From DATCDR01 sp036510575 (GTDB taxonomy: Bacteria > Actinomycetota > Acidimicrobiia > Acidimicrobiales > Bog-793): a DNA stretch of 29,266 nucleotides. The translations under genes and the position numbers were made by a program. This document shows positions 1-7,702 of the stretch, piece after piece. The DNA lies in contig DATCDR010000008.1 of assembly GCA_036510575.1 (NCBI GenBank), positions 1 through 29,266 on the forward strand, read 5' to 3'. The notes under the pieces were generated by a model. The model searched no databases, was not told where the DNA came from, and saw nothing but the letters and a program-made list of their open reading frames with translations. Position 1 is the first letter of the stretch. Every line of letters starts with the position of its first letter.

Positions 1-943
1 TCGCGTTCGCGGCCGCTGCGACGAGCGGGTTGCCACCGAAGGTCGAGATCGAGTGTGAGCCGATGCAGTCCATGACGTCAGCTCGAGCGACCACCCCGCC
101 GATCGGAAGCCCGTTTGCGAGCCCTTTTGCAAACGTGAACATGTCGGGTTGAAGGCCGTGAAGGCCGAAGCCGAAGTACGAGGCGCCGGTGCGTCCCCAG
201 CCGGTCTGTACCTCATCGCTGATCGAAAGGCCACCGTGTGCCGTTACGACGTCGTTAATCGCTCCGAGCACTCCCGTAGGCGGGAGAACGAATCCGCCGA
301 CTCCTTGCACCGGCTCGTAGATCACGCAGGCGGGGTCGGCAGGGATCGCAGTCTGGAAGAGATACTCGACGTCGCGGCGAACCGCCTCGACGAGGTCGTC
401 ACCGAGGCGGTCCGCAAAGGGACCACCCCTGCCCCCGGCGTCGAGAAAAGTGACCCGAAGCGGTGACAATGCGGACGCCGACCACGAGCGGTTCCCCGTC
501 ACCGCCATCGTCGCGAAGCTGCGACCGTGGTAGCTGTTCCGGAGGGCGAGCACGACTGGGCTTCGCCGGAACTCGGTCGCGAGGAGAAGAGCGGTCTCGT
601 TTGCCTCACTCCCGGAGTTCGTGAAGAAGACCTTGGCGTCGGGGATTCCAGAGCGTCGGGCGATCTTTTCGGCAAGCTCGATCTCTTGCTCGATCAGGTA
701 CAGCGTCGAAGTGTGGAGGATCCGTGAGGCCTGGCCGACGATGGCGGCGGTGATCTCCTCGATGTCGTGGCCGATGCTGGTCGTGAGAATCCCGCCGAAA
801 AAGTCCAGGTAGCGGTTGCCCTCGGCGTCGGTGACGTGGCGTCCTTTTCCCGCAACGAGGCTGATCGGCTTGTCGTAGGTGAGACCGATCCACTCCGGAA
901 GTACGGCCCGATGGCGGGCTAGAAGTTCTTCGTGACGTGACAT
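1..943 (-). CDS. Class III aminotransferase (AGXT2/aspartate aminotransferase-family), 3' end cut by window edge
   Basis: This is a PLP-dependent class III aminotransferase, a cytosolic enzyme that moves an amino group from an omega-amino or amino acid to a keto acid. The first 314 codons lie in the window; the family is usually about 425 residues, so roughly the last quarter is missing. Visible landmarks are the N-terminal YLDFFGGILTTSIGH segment, the PLP-phosphate loop TNSGSEANE, NSYHGRSF, ISDEVQTGWGRTG with the cofactor-binding Asp, and FTFAKGLANG with the Schiff-base lysine at about residue 273. The ATG at 943 is preceded by a strong AGGAGG. The subgroup with FFGGILTT near the N-terminus is common in actinobacteria, often near hydantoin or pyrimidine catabolism genes. 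No such neighbour is visible here, so the substrate is unknown. The family is certain, the substrate is not. Confidence 0.93.
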   Translation of the reverse strand, partial: MSRHEELLARHRAVLPEWIGLTYDKPISLVAGKGRHVTDAEGNRYLDFFGGILTTSIGHDIEEITAAIVGQASRILHTSTLYLIEQEIELAEKIARRSGIPDAKVFFTNSGSEANETALLLATEFRRSPVVLALRNSYHGRSFATMAVTGNRSWSASALSPLRVTFLDAGGRGGPFADRLGDDLVEAVRRDVEYLFQTAIPADPACVIYEPVQGVGGFVLPPTGVLGAINDVVTAHGGLSISDEVQTGWGRTGASYFGFGLHGLQPDMFTFAKGLANGLPIGGVVARADVMDCIGSHSISTFGGNPLVAAAANA

Positions 944-1050
944 CGCTCGTCCTCCTCGAGATCGGGTCGACGTGGCCACCATTGTGCTGCGGATTTGGAC
1001 GTCGCATCGGGAAAAGCACAAGCATCTCGGTCGGCTGGTGATCGGCGCGG

Positions 1051-1088
1051 CGCGAACCTCGCGGTCCTTGTCGCTCACCCGAGCGACA
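1051..1088 (-). terminator. Two adjacent hairpins after the EEP-family gene
   Basis: An 8-bp perfect inverted repeat (1069-1076 with 1081-1088, loop ACCC) starts 16 bases beyond the stop codon of the minus-strand gene ending at 1105. A second 5-bp stem (1051-1055 with 1059-1063) follows in the direction of transcription. No U-tract follows, which is common for actinobacterial terminators. The terminator role is inferred from position and symmetry. Confidence 0.45.
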
Positions 1089-1104
1089 TGTGTGCGAGAA
1101 GCGT

Positions 1105-1935
1105 TTACTGGAGCTGGACCACGCATCGGATCGGCAGATGGTCCGATCCAGCGTCTGGCAGCACCTCCGAGGATGCGATGAGCGAGCGGTCGTTGACGAG
1201 GATGTGATCGATCCGGCTGTGCGGTCGCCATGCGGGCCAGGTTGGACCTCTGACCGAGTCGTGAAGTCCGGGCAGCATGACCCGAAGTGGGGGACCCCAG
1301 CAGTTGAGGTCGCCGACGAGAAGCGTCGGACCGGTCAGGGTTGCGACGTGGCGCTGTAACGCGCGCATCTGACGGAGCGAGCCCTGTGTGAGATGACCAA
1401 GGTGGACACCAATGACGGTCAAGGCGGTCCCGCTCCCGGTGTCGAGCGTCGCGACGATGGCCTTTCGTCTCGCTGGATCGCCGCGAAGCACGGGGAGCTC
1501 GACCAAATGCGAGTGCAGAATAGGTAAGCGGCTAAGAAGCGAGGTCGCCCACGAGCCGGAGGTCATCACCATGGCGCGCTCTTGGCGCCTGGCCCGAGCG
1601 AGTAGCGATCTCGAAGATCCTTCGAGAAGAAGTGGCCGGATGAAGCCAGGTCCCCGACGCGGCTGCCAGTGACGTGGCAGCGTTGAGGTCGTCGAAGCAG
1701 TGCGCCTGCGCCGAGCCGGGCTAAGCGGTGCCGTGAGGATTTTGTAGCCGCCCTCGGCAGCGACGCGTGCGCCGATTGACTCGCACGGGTCGACTCCGAC
1801 CCAGTCTTCTTCGATCACCAAGACGTCGGCGCCAATGTCGATACAGGCTCGGAATGCGTCGAACTCCCTGCCCCAGCCGTCGATGCCCGCATGGATGTTG
1901 AAGTTCGCGACGACAACCTCTCGAGGTGAACTCAC
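1105..1935 (-). CDS. Endonuclease/exonuclease/phosphatase (EEP) family protein
   Basis: A 276-residue protein of the EEP superfamily (DNase I, exonuclease III and sphingomyelinase fold), whose members are metal-dependent phosphodiesterases or phosphatases. Motifs in order are ANFNIHAG (residues 10-17, metal-binding Asn), VIEED (metal-binding Glu about 42), LLSRLPI, GVHLGH, VGDLNCWG (catalytic Asp and Asn), SRIDHILV and the C-terminal SDHLPI with the catalytic Asp-His pair. The full active-site set suggests an active enzyme. The start chosen is the GTG at 1935. It overlaps the stop of the upstream gene as GTGA and has GGAG five bases before it; an in-frame start at 2001 lies deep inside the neighbour. 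The overlap implies translational coupling with the class V aminotransferase. An Arg-rich stretch near residues 77-120 is less conserved-looking. The substrate, whether nucleic acid, phospholipid or other phosphoester, is unknown. Confidence 0.85.
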   Translation of the reverse strand: MSSPREVVVANFNIHAGIDGWGREFDAFRACIDIGADVLVIEEDWVGVDPCESIGARVAAEGGYKILTAPLSPARRRRTASTTSTLPRHWQPRRGPGFIRPLLLEGSSRSLLARARRQERAMVMTSGSWATSLLSRLPILHSHLVELPVLRGDPARRKAIVATLDTGSGTALTVIGVHLGHLTQGSLRQMRALQRHVATLTGPTLLVGDLNCWGPPLRVMLPGLHDSVRGPTWPAWRPHSRIDHILVNDRSLIASSEVLPDAGSDHLPIRCVVQLQ

Positions 1936-3299
1936 GTAGCTCCACAACCGGGCAGGAGTCCCATGCCGTCGTCTGGACGCGGGAGGCCTCCCGGCCACCA
2001 CTCGCCGTTTCGGTCGTCTTTCACGTAGGAGGCTGGCGCCGGGGTGGTCGCGATCTCGCGGACGGCGCGAAGCAGCCGGTCCACGTCGTCGAGCGTTGTC
2101 GTCAACCCACCGGAGGCTCGCACCGCGCCAGGCAGCGACGCTCGTTCGCCTGCTCTCGCCATCGATCGGAACGTCTTGAGCGACGCCCCGCGCATTCCGA
2201 GTAGTCGGACGAGGTACGGGTGAGCGCAGAAACAGCCGTGGCGCACGCCGATCCCGAACTCGGCGCTCAGTCGAGCAGCAGCCAATGCATGCGAGACTCC
2301 TTCGATCGTGAAGCTGGCGACTGGCAAGGTAGGCGTCTCGAGGTCAGGTCCGAGGAGCCGGACTTGATCGATGCTCTTGAGGCCAGCGCGCAACGCGTGC
2401 GCCACCAGGTCGTCGTGCGCCCCGATGGCCTCGAATCCGATGTCGCTCAGTTCGTCGATAGCAGCATGGAGCGCGACGGCTCCGATGACGTTTGGCGAGC
2501 CTGCTTCCTCCCGCTCCGGGGGCGCGGTCCAGATCACCTCGTCTAAGTCGACGAGGTCCACCGCGCCACCGCCGACCAGGAACGGATCGCCCTCGAGGAA
2601 GCTCGATCGAGGGCCGATCAAGGCGCCACACCCGAACGGCGCATACATCTTGTGACCGGAGAACACGACGAAGTCGGCACCAGAGGGCAGGGATCGGTGT
2701 GGGGCGAGTTGCGCGGCGTCGAGGAGGACGGGCACGCCACGCTCGTGGGCCGCGGTGATTATCGCATCGATGGGTGGGAGCCAGCCGGTGACATTCGACG
2801 CCCCGGTTATCGCCAGCAGTTTCGCCTTGGGCACGGCATCGAGCACAGTGACGACTGCCTCGAGCGAGAAGGTTCCCCGTTCATCGCATTCGATCATCCT
2901 GCGGGTGGCCACTCGCCCCCAGGGCAACAGATTTGCGTGGTGCTCGACCACGCTCGTCACGACGACGTCGCTTGGCTGTAGCCGAAGCCGGTAAGCGAGG
3001 TGGTTGATCGCCTCGGTGGTGTTGCGTACGAGTATCACAACGTCATCTCGGCCCTCGCGCCGTGCAAAGGAGAAGACCGCTTGACGAGCCGACTCGTACG
3101 CGGCCGACGACGCGATCGACTTGTACCCCGCGCCTCGATGAACGCTTGAGTAAAAGGGCAGGAATGCGGTAACGGCATCGGCAACACTTGCCAGCGCTCC
3201 TGTGGAGGCTGCGAAGTCGAAGTCGAGATATTGACGTTCGGCGCCGTCGAGGCACATGGATGTGATCTCGTCGCCGACGAGACGGGGGGTAGCTCGCAT
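1932..3299 (-). CDS. Class V aminotransferase / cysteine desulfurase-like protein (SufS-type fold)
   Basis: A 455-residue PLP enzyme of the class V aminotransferase group, whose SufS members take sulfur from cysteine to form an enzyme persulfide. The PLP lysine is in FSGHKMYAP (about residue 217). The EHHAN motif (about 120-124) and LLDAAQ (Asp about 194) are as in SufS. GVRHGCFCAHP (about 351-361) places cysteines where SufS carries its active cysteine. The C-terminal VRASGGLTTTLDDVDRLL matches the family's closing helix. No sufBCDU genes are nearby and the protein is longer than typical SufS (about 410), with a tail ending in GLLPGCGAT. A dedicated desulfurase, selenocysteine lyase or epimerase-like role is therefore possible. 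The ATG at 3299 has no clear SD. It is probably the first gene of a two-gene operon with the EEP gene. Confidence 0.85.
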   Translation of the reverse strand: MRATPRLVGDEITSMCLDGAERQYLDFDFAASTGALASVADAVTAFLPFYSSVHRGAGYKSIASSAAYESARQAVFSFARREGRDDVVILVRNTTEAINHLAYRLRLQPSDVVVTSVVEHHANLLPWGRVATRRMIECDERGTFSLEAVVTVLDAVPKAKLLAITGASNVTGWLPPIDAIITAAHERGVPVLLDAAQLAPHRSLPSGADFVVFSGHKMYAPFGCGALIGPRSSFLEGDPFLVGGGAVDLVDLDEVIWTAPPEREEAGSPNVIGAVALHAAIDELSDIGFEAIGAHDDLVAHALRAGLKSIDQVRLLGPDLETPTLPVASFTIEGVSHALAAARLSAEFGIGVRHGCFCAHPYLVRLLGMRGASLKTFRSMARAGERASLPGAVRASGGLTTTLDDVDRLLRAVREIATTPAPASYVKDDRNGEWWPGGLPRPDDGMGLLPGCGAT

Positions 3300-3422
3300 G
3301 ATCCAGATATCTTGACCGAGACTTCAACGCCAGGTAGTTCGTTAGTTCGACCGCACCCCGCCAGGTGCGCCTTCGGTCCCGGAGCCGAGAGTCAACGGTC
3401 TTCGCCCGTAGGCTTGCCGGCG
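3300..3422. promoter_or_regulatory. Divergent intergenic region, candidate promoter for the GNAT gene
   Basis: This 123-base gap separates divergent genes and must hold promoters for both. On the plus strand TTGACC (3312-3317) is followed after 17 bases by TAGTTC (3335-3340). The -35 is good and the -10 weak. No convincing minus-strand promoter was found. Confidence 0.25.
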
Positions 3423-4115
3423 ATGTCATCCGACCAGATACCAACCGAGATCGATCTCGATCAGCGAGCCGCCCGCCATCTCAGATACCGACTGGGCGTG
3501 TGGCCGCCCGAGAGCGGCCTTCAGATCGTCGCTTCGGAGCTTCGAGACGAGCCTGAATGGGATGGCGTTGTACGTCCGGTTCTCGGCGTCGAGACGCCGG
3601 AGGGCGTGCTGATCTCGGTGTCGCCAGCGGCGTTTGCTGAGGTAGAGCGCCTCGCTCGAGGCGGATTAGCGGAGTTGTCGGAGCGCATCGGTGCCGTTTT
3701 TGGTGAGGACGACACGCTTGGCTTCGGGGTCTTCCGCTACCTTGATCAGCTCGTCGATCTCGACGAGCTTGGTAGTTGGGTCGAGACGGACGACCCCCGC
3801 CTTCCCGGGTGGCTTCGCCCGTTCAATGGCGGCATCCTCGTCGCCTGTGACGAAGAGAATCGGTATATGGCAGGTGTCGGCCTGAAGCGTCATGACGAGT
3901 TTGGCTCCGAGATCGCGGTCGGCACTGAGCCCGAGTTCCGCGGACGTGGTCTCGCTCGCCGACTTGTCGCAACCGCGGCTCGGTATCTACTCCGCTCCGG
4001 CTCGACCGCGACGTATGAGCACGTGCTCGGAAATGACGCTTCTGGGGCGGTGGCGAGCGCTGCAGGCTTTCGTGACCGGGGCTGGAGGGCGATCCACCTC
4101 GGCGACGAGGAGTAA
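3423..4115 (+). CDS. GNAT family N-acetyltransferase
   Basis: A 230-residue protein with a C-terminal GNAT fold, which transfers an acetyl group from acetyl-CoA to an amine. The acetyl-CoA motif is GTEPEFRGRGLARRLV (about residues 164-180), followed by the helix AARYLL and a C-terminal GNDASGAVASAAGFRDRG segment that fits the usual N-x-x-x-x-x-x-x-x-GF pattern. The N-terminal half (about 1-125) is not a recognised catalytic domain. The ATG at 3423 was chosen because the longer reading from 3231 would run across the promoter region and into the divergent class V gene, and its extra residues are of low complexity. The SD is weak. The substrate cannot be told from sequence. Confidence 0.8.
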   Translation: MSSDQIPTEIDLDQRAARHLRYRLGVWPPESGLQIVASELRDEPEWDGVVRPVLGVETPEGVLISVSPAAFAEVERLARGGLAELSERIGAVFGEDDTLGFGVFRYLDQLVDLDELGSWVETDDPRLPGWLRPFNGGILVACDEENRYMAGVGLKRHDEFGSEIAVGTEPEFRGRGLARRLVATAARYLLRSGSTATYEHVLGNDASGAVASAAGFRDRGWRAIHLGDEE

Positions 4116-4141
4116 GGGTCGCGTTGGGCTTCAAACGACCC
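4116..4141. terminator. Inverted repeat between convergent genes
   Basis: GGGTCG (4116-4121) pairs with CGACCC (4136-4141) around a 14-base loop. It begins one base after the stop of the GNAT gene and overlaps the stop of the opposing dehydrogenase gene, so it could end transcripts from both sides. There is no U-tract and the stem is short. Confidence 0.35.
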
Positions 4142-5066
4142 GGATAGGGGCTCCTTCGCGAAATGCCGCGATGTTCTCGACCACTGCGATGTACATCTGG
4201 CGTACGTTGTCTTCACTTGCGTAGCCGAGATGCGGTGCAAGGACCACGTTCGAAAGCGCCGTCAGCGGGTGACCTTCCGGTAGTGGTTCGATGTCGTAGA
4301 CGTCGAGCGCCGCTGTTATCCGCTGCGCTTGGAGCGCGCTCACGAGCGCCGCTTCGTCGACGATCGGTCCCCGAGACGTGTTCAGCAACAGTGCACCTGG
4401 ACGCATCATCGCGATCTCCCGTTCACCGATCAGGGCGCGGGTGCGCTCGGAGAGACGAAGGTGGATCGACACGACGTCAGAGCTGCTGATCAGTTCGTCC
4501 TTGGTGAGCATCTCGACCCCGACCTCGTCGGCGCGTTCTGGCGTGAGGTTCTGGCTCCACGCGACGACCTCCATCGCGAACACCTTCGCGATCGGGACCA
4601 TCGCAGCGCCAAGTCGTCCGAGTCCGATGAGCCCGAGCCGCTTGCCGGCGAGATCCGACGCAAGCGTGGTCTGCCAGGACCCGGCGCGCAGTTCGCGGTC
4701 CTCGAGTGGAAGATGTTTGACGGCGGCCAGCAGCAACGCCCAAGTCAGCTCGACGGTGCTGGTGCCGACGCTTGGCGTGCCGCTCACGACGACGCCATGG
4801 CTGTGCGCGGCGTCGACATCGATCGCGGCGTTCGTCATCCCGGTAGTGACGAGCAGCCGCAGGTTGGGCAGCGCCGCCAGGACCTCTGCCGTTATCTGTG
4901 TTCGCTCCCGCATCGCGACGACGACTTCGCAGTCCTGGACCGCCCTCACGAGCGCATCGCCCTCCAGGTGATCCCGGAAGTAGTGAACCGGAGTGTCCAG
5001 GCTCACCCAATCGGCGAACTCAGCGGCACGTCCCTGGTAGTCATCTAGTACAGCTATTCCCGACAT
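4131..5066 (-). CDS. D-2-hydroxyacid dehydrogenase family protein
   Basis: A 311-residue NAD(P)-dependent oxidoreductase of the D-isomer 2-hydroxyacid dehydrogenase family, which interconverts 2-keto and D-2-hydroxy acids in the cytosol. The Rossmann motif is GLGRLG (residues 148-153). The catalytic triad is intact: Arg232 in NTSRGP, Glu260 in YDIEPL and His279 in LAPHLGYAS. After the second Rossmann strand the sequence is VVAWSQN, with no acidic residue where NAD-specific enzymes usually have Asp, so NADP use is possible. The start MSGIAVLDDYQ at 5066 matches the normal N-terminus of this subgroup. An ATG at 5279 would add 71 low-complexity residues and cover the opposite gene's start. The SD is weak (AAGGCGAG). 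The exact substrate is unknown. Confidence 0.88.
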   Translation of the reverse strand: MSGIAVLDDYQGRAAEFADWVSLDTPVHYFRDHLEGDALVRAVQDCEVVVAMRERTQITAEVLAALPNLRLLVTTGMTNAAIDVDAAHSHGVVVSGTPSVGTSTVELTWALLLAAVKHLPLEDRELRAGSWQTTLASDLAGKRLGLIGLGRLGAAMVPIAKVFAMEVVAWSQNLTPERADEVGVEMLTKDELISSSDVVSIHLRLSERTRALIGEREIAMMRPGALLLNTSRGPIVDEAALVSALQAQRITAALDVYDIEPLPEGHPLTALSNVVLAPHLGYASEDNVRQMYIAVVENIAAFREGAPIRVV

Positions 5067-5224
5067 GACATCAGTCTCGCCTTGTCGCGTGTCGTCGTCC
5101 AGCGGCTGCATCACGGCCTCGAGCGGGGCATCGGGTGACGATACGATGAGCGTCCCGTCACGATGCCGCGGCGAGGTTCGCGTGAGCCGCCGGGCGATGT
5201 TGGTCAGAGAAGTGAAAGGAGACG

Positions 5225-5650
5225 ATGACGATGCGGGGACTTCGCTACCTGTTGACCGGGATGTTGAGCCTGCTCGCAATGACCACGACGACGGTGTTCG
5301 ACTCGACGGTGCCCGCGAGCGCTGCTGTCGGGCGCGTTGTTGTCCAACCTTGCACCGGGAAGGCCGAGGTCCGTCCGTCGAGGTTCGTTATCAGCTGCGG
5401 AGACGGTAACTCGTATCTCACCAAGCTGAAATGGACCGCTTGGGGCGCAACCTCAGCGAAGGCGAGCGCCGTCTATACCGCGAACAGCTGTGATCCGTAC
5501 TGTGCGGCTGGGAAGTTCGCAAGCTCCGACGCTGCTGTGACACTCTCCGCGCCGAAGACCTTGAAGGGTCGGCGGTTTTTCACTGCGCTCCACGTCGGCT
5601 ACGTAAGCGGAGCGAAGTTCAAGTCGTTCAACTTTGCGCTGTTGACCTAG
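5225..5650 (+). CDS. Small secreted four-cysteine protein, actinobacterial conserved type
   Basis: A 141-residue protein with a Sec signal peptide: basic start MTMRGLRY, hydrophobic stretch to about residue 20, and a probable cleavage site after ASA at residue 33. The mature part has cysteines at 43, 58, 89 and 93, likely two disulfides. The motifs SCGDGNSYLTKLKWTAWG and NSCDPYCAAGKF resemble a family of uncharacterised secreted proteins in mycobacteria and streptomycetes; that likeness is from memory. The start has AAAGGAG five bases before the ATG at 5225. A second ATG two codons on is possible. No enzymatic motif is visible, and function is unknown. The gene is monocistronic, ending in a perfect hairpin. 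Confidence 0.8.
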   Translation: MTMRGLRYLLTGMLSLLAMTTTTVFDSTVPASAAVGRVVVQPCTGKAEVRPSRFVISCGDGNSYLTKLKWTAWGATSAKASAVYTANSCDPYCAAGKFASSDAAVTLSAPKTLKGRRFFTALHVGYVSGAKFKSFNFALLT

Positions 5651-5675
5651 CGCGAGCACGTGGGCGCTAGGTCAA
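5642..5675. terminator. Perfect 12-bp hairpin between convergent genes
   Basis: TTGACCTAGCGC (5642-5653) is exactly complementary to GCGCTAGGTCAA (5664-5675) with a 10-base loop. The left arm contains the TAG stop codon of the secreted-protein gene. It lies between that gene and the opposing MarR gene (stop at 5718), so it probably terminates both. No U-tract. Confidence 0.65.
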
Positions 5676-5717
5676 GTCACCTCGCCCAGCTCGAGTCGTC
5701 ACGCCGGCAGAGCGGCG

Positions 5718-6191
5718 TTAGTCGCTCTCGCCGATCCGTTCGATGATCGGCAACGCGTTGGCGATCTGTTCCTGCTCTTCTGGTGAGAGGGTCGCGAAGC
5801 GTTGCGCGAGCCATGCGGCCCGCCGGCGCCGATCCTCCATCACGATCCCTCGCCCAGCCTCGGTGATCGCGATCACGGACTGACGACCATCGGTTGGATG
5901 CGGCGCCCGTTCCAAGAGACCGCGTTCTTCGAGAGCAGTGATCACTCGGGTCATCGAGGGTGGCTGGATCCGCTCGAGCTCCGCTAAGGCAGTGGGTGAC
6001 AGTGGCCCGTTCCGGATGAGCGTCGCCAGTGCGGAGAGCTGCGAGAGACCGAGTGTCTCGTCACTACGCTCTGATCGAAGTCGTCGAGAGAGGCGCATCA
6101 CTGCGATCCGAAACGCGCTCGCGAGGTGCGCGTCCGCGTCGGGCTCCGGGTCGACTACTGCATCGTTGACCGAAGTGTCGTCGTCGGGCAC
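5718..6191 (-). CDS. MarR family transcriptional regulator
   Basis: A 157-residue DNA-binding repressor or activator of the MarR family, normally a dimer controlled by small ligands or oxidation. The winged helix-turn-helix spans about residues 45-110. LSALATLIRNGPLS is followed by LAELERIQPPSMTRVITALEERGLL (recognition helix) and the wing PTDGRQSVIAIT with the conserved DGR (about 101-103). An acidic N-terminal tail of about 22 residues is less usual. The start is GTG at 6191 with a poor SD. It lies 38 bases after the M20 peptidase gene on the same strand, so the two may be co-transcribed. Whether it controls that peptidase is unknown. Confidence 0.88.
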   Translation of the reverse strand: MPDDDTSVNDAVVDPEPDADAHLASAFRIAVMRLSRRLRSERSDETLGLSQLSALATLIRNGPLSPTALAELERIQPPSMTRVITALEERGLLERAPHPTDGRQSVIAITEAGRGIVMEDRRRRAAWLAQRFATLSPEEQEQIANALPIIERIGESD

Positions 6192-6229
6192 GTCATGACC
6201 CTAGCCAAGCCCGAGCCGACCCGGATGTC

Positions 6230-7651
6230 TCAGCGCACCGCTGCCAGCACATCGGCGACACAGCACGTGACCGCGGCCGCGGTCGGGACGTGAAGAAATT
6301 CATTCGGGCCGTGCGCGTTGCTCTCCGGCCCGAGTACGCCGGTGGCGAGAAACTGCGTCTTTGGGTAGCGATGACCGAGTGAGTCCATGAACGGGATCGA
6401 ACCGCCGAGGCCGATCGCGTTCGGGCGCTCTCCGAAGTGCCGAAGCGATGCCGACTCGACCGCCTCGCCGAGCCAAGCCTCGAGTGGCGGTGCGTCCCAG
6501 CCTTGGGCGAGATGCGGCGCGTCGAACGTGACGTGTGCTCCTTCGGGAGGGTTGGAGGTGAGTGCCTTCGCAATGGCTGCTGCGGCCCGAGCTGCGTCGA
6601 CGTTAGGAGGTACACGGATCGAGAGCTTGAGCGTCGTGAATGGTCGAAGGACATTGCCGCCGGCCTCGAGATCAGGCATACCTGCCTGCGCCGTCACCGC
6701 CAACGAGGGGCGCCACGTGCCTCGCTCGATTCGTTCTGCGGCAGTGACTCCGGCGAGCTCGAGTCCGTCGACCAGTGGAAAGATCCCGGCGCCGTCCATT
6801 CCGAAGTTCTCCGCAACCTGCGCGATCTCCGCTCGGCGCTGCGGAGGGATCTCAGCGTTCAGCTCCTCGAGGAGCAGATCGCCGGTCGCGTCGTCCTCTA
6901 TGCGGCTTAGGAGGCGTCTCGCGATGCGAAACGAAGACGGGACGATGCCGCCGGCTTGACCGCTGTGAACGCCGTTTTTTAGAACGTCGACTCGAAACGT
7001 GCCAGCGATCGTGCCCCTGAGGGAGGTCGTTACCCAGAGTCGGTCGTAGGTCACACATCCAGAGTCGAGACATATGACGAGGCCGGGGGTGCCAAGACGT
7101 GGCGCAAGGTGGTCCAGGTAGGCGTCGAGATCCGGACTGCCGCTCTCTTCGCTGCCTTCGATAAGAACCAGGATGCGGCCGTGGGCGACTCCGCGTGCGG
7201 CGAGCGACTCGATCGCGGAGAACGCCGCGAAGATGGCATAGCCGTCATCGGCGGTACCTCGGCCGTACAGACGATCCCCCCGATACACCGCTGCGAAGGG
7301 TCCGAGCCCATCGTTCCAGGGTCCGAGTGCCGGCTGTTTGTCAAAGTGTCCGTACAACAGCGTCGTCGCCCGATGCGCTGCGCCATCAGTGGCAGCGATC
7401 TCCGCGAAGATCAGCGGGGTTCGCCCAGGGAGGCGAACGACCTCGACCGTGCACGCTGGGATTGCTCGGTCGGCGCACCAGGTGGCGAGCAGCTCGACGG
7501 CGAGGTCGATCGCTCCGTGGGCTTGCCAGCCGGCGTCGAAGTCGGGTGAGAGGCATTCGATGGCGGTGTACCGCTCGAGAACGGGCAGGCCGTTCGTTAC
7601 GAACAGCTCGCCCGCTAGTCGCTGATCGGTCAGGTCTGCGATGTCATTCAC
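6230..7651 (-). CDS. M20 family metallopeptidase (CNDP-like dipeptidase)
   Basis: A 473-residue zinc peptidase of the M20 family, which removes residues from dipeptides or related amides in the cytosol. Metal and catalytic residues are visible: His102 in LLYGHFDKQP, Asp135 in GRGTADDGYAIF, the catalytic and metal glutamates at 168-169 in EGSEESGS, Asp196 in CLDSG, and the C-terminal His in AHGPNEFLHVP. The dimerisation domain includes GVHSGQAGG, as in carnosinase-like members. The length fits the family. The GTG at 7651 was chosen because the longer reading to 7786 overlaps the N-terminal coding region of glmU. No SD is present, so translation may be leaderless; I could not find a convincing -35. 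The gene is divergent from glmU. Confidence 0.87.
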   Translation of the reverse strand: MNDIADLTDQRLAGELFVTNGLPVLERYTAIECLSPDFDAGWQAHGAIDLAVELLATWCADRAIPACTVEVVRLPGRTPLIFAEIAATDGAAHRATTLLYGHFDKQPALGPWNDGLGPFAAVYRGDRLYGRGTADDGYAIFAAFSAIESLAARGVAHGRILVLIEGSEESGSPDLDAYLDHLAPRLGTPGLVICLDSGCVTYDRLWVTTSLRGTIAGTFRVDVLKNGVHSGQAGGIVPSSFRIARRLLSRIEDDATGDLLLEELNAEIPPQRRAEIAQVAENFGMDGAGIFPLVDGLELAGVTAAERIERGTWRPSLAVTAQAGMPDLEAGGNVLRPFTTLKLSIRVPPNVDAARAAAAIAKALTSNPPEGAHVTFDAPHLAQGWDAPPLEAWLGEAVESASLRHFGERPNAIGLGGSIPFMDSLGHRYPKTQFLATGVLGPESNAHGPNEFLHVPTAAAVTCCVADVLAAVR

Positions 7652-7702
7652 CTCTAATTTGTGGCGCCGACGCGCTTCCGGCGCATGGGAAAGAATAGGC
7701 CG

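Noticed and set aside
606..1025. Minus-strand Arg-rich reading frame of 139 residues
   Set aside because: It is out of frame with the class III aminotransferase, which shows conserved PLP motifs across the same DNA. The composition is typical of a GC-rich shadow frame.
1591..1740. Possible frameshift in the Arg-rich middle of the EEP-family gene
   Set aside because: Both flanks with conserved motifs are in the same frame, and the other two frames do not give a better sequence or are closed.
3231..3422. N-terminal extension of the GNAT protein from ATG 3231
   Set aside because: The extension overlaps the start of the divergent class V gene and the probable promoter region, and its residues look random.
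4329..5048. Plus-strand frame of 239 codons opposite the dehydrogenase
   Set aside because: The minus strand shows an intact Rossmann motif and catalytic triad. The plus-strand frame has no recognisable features.
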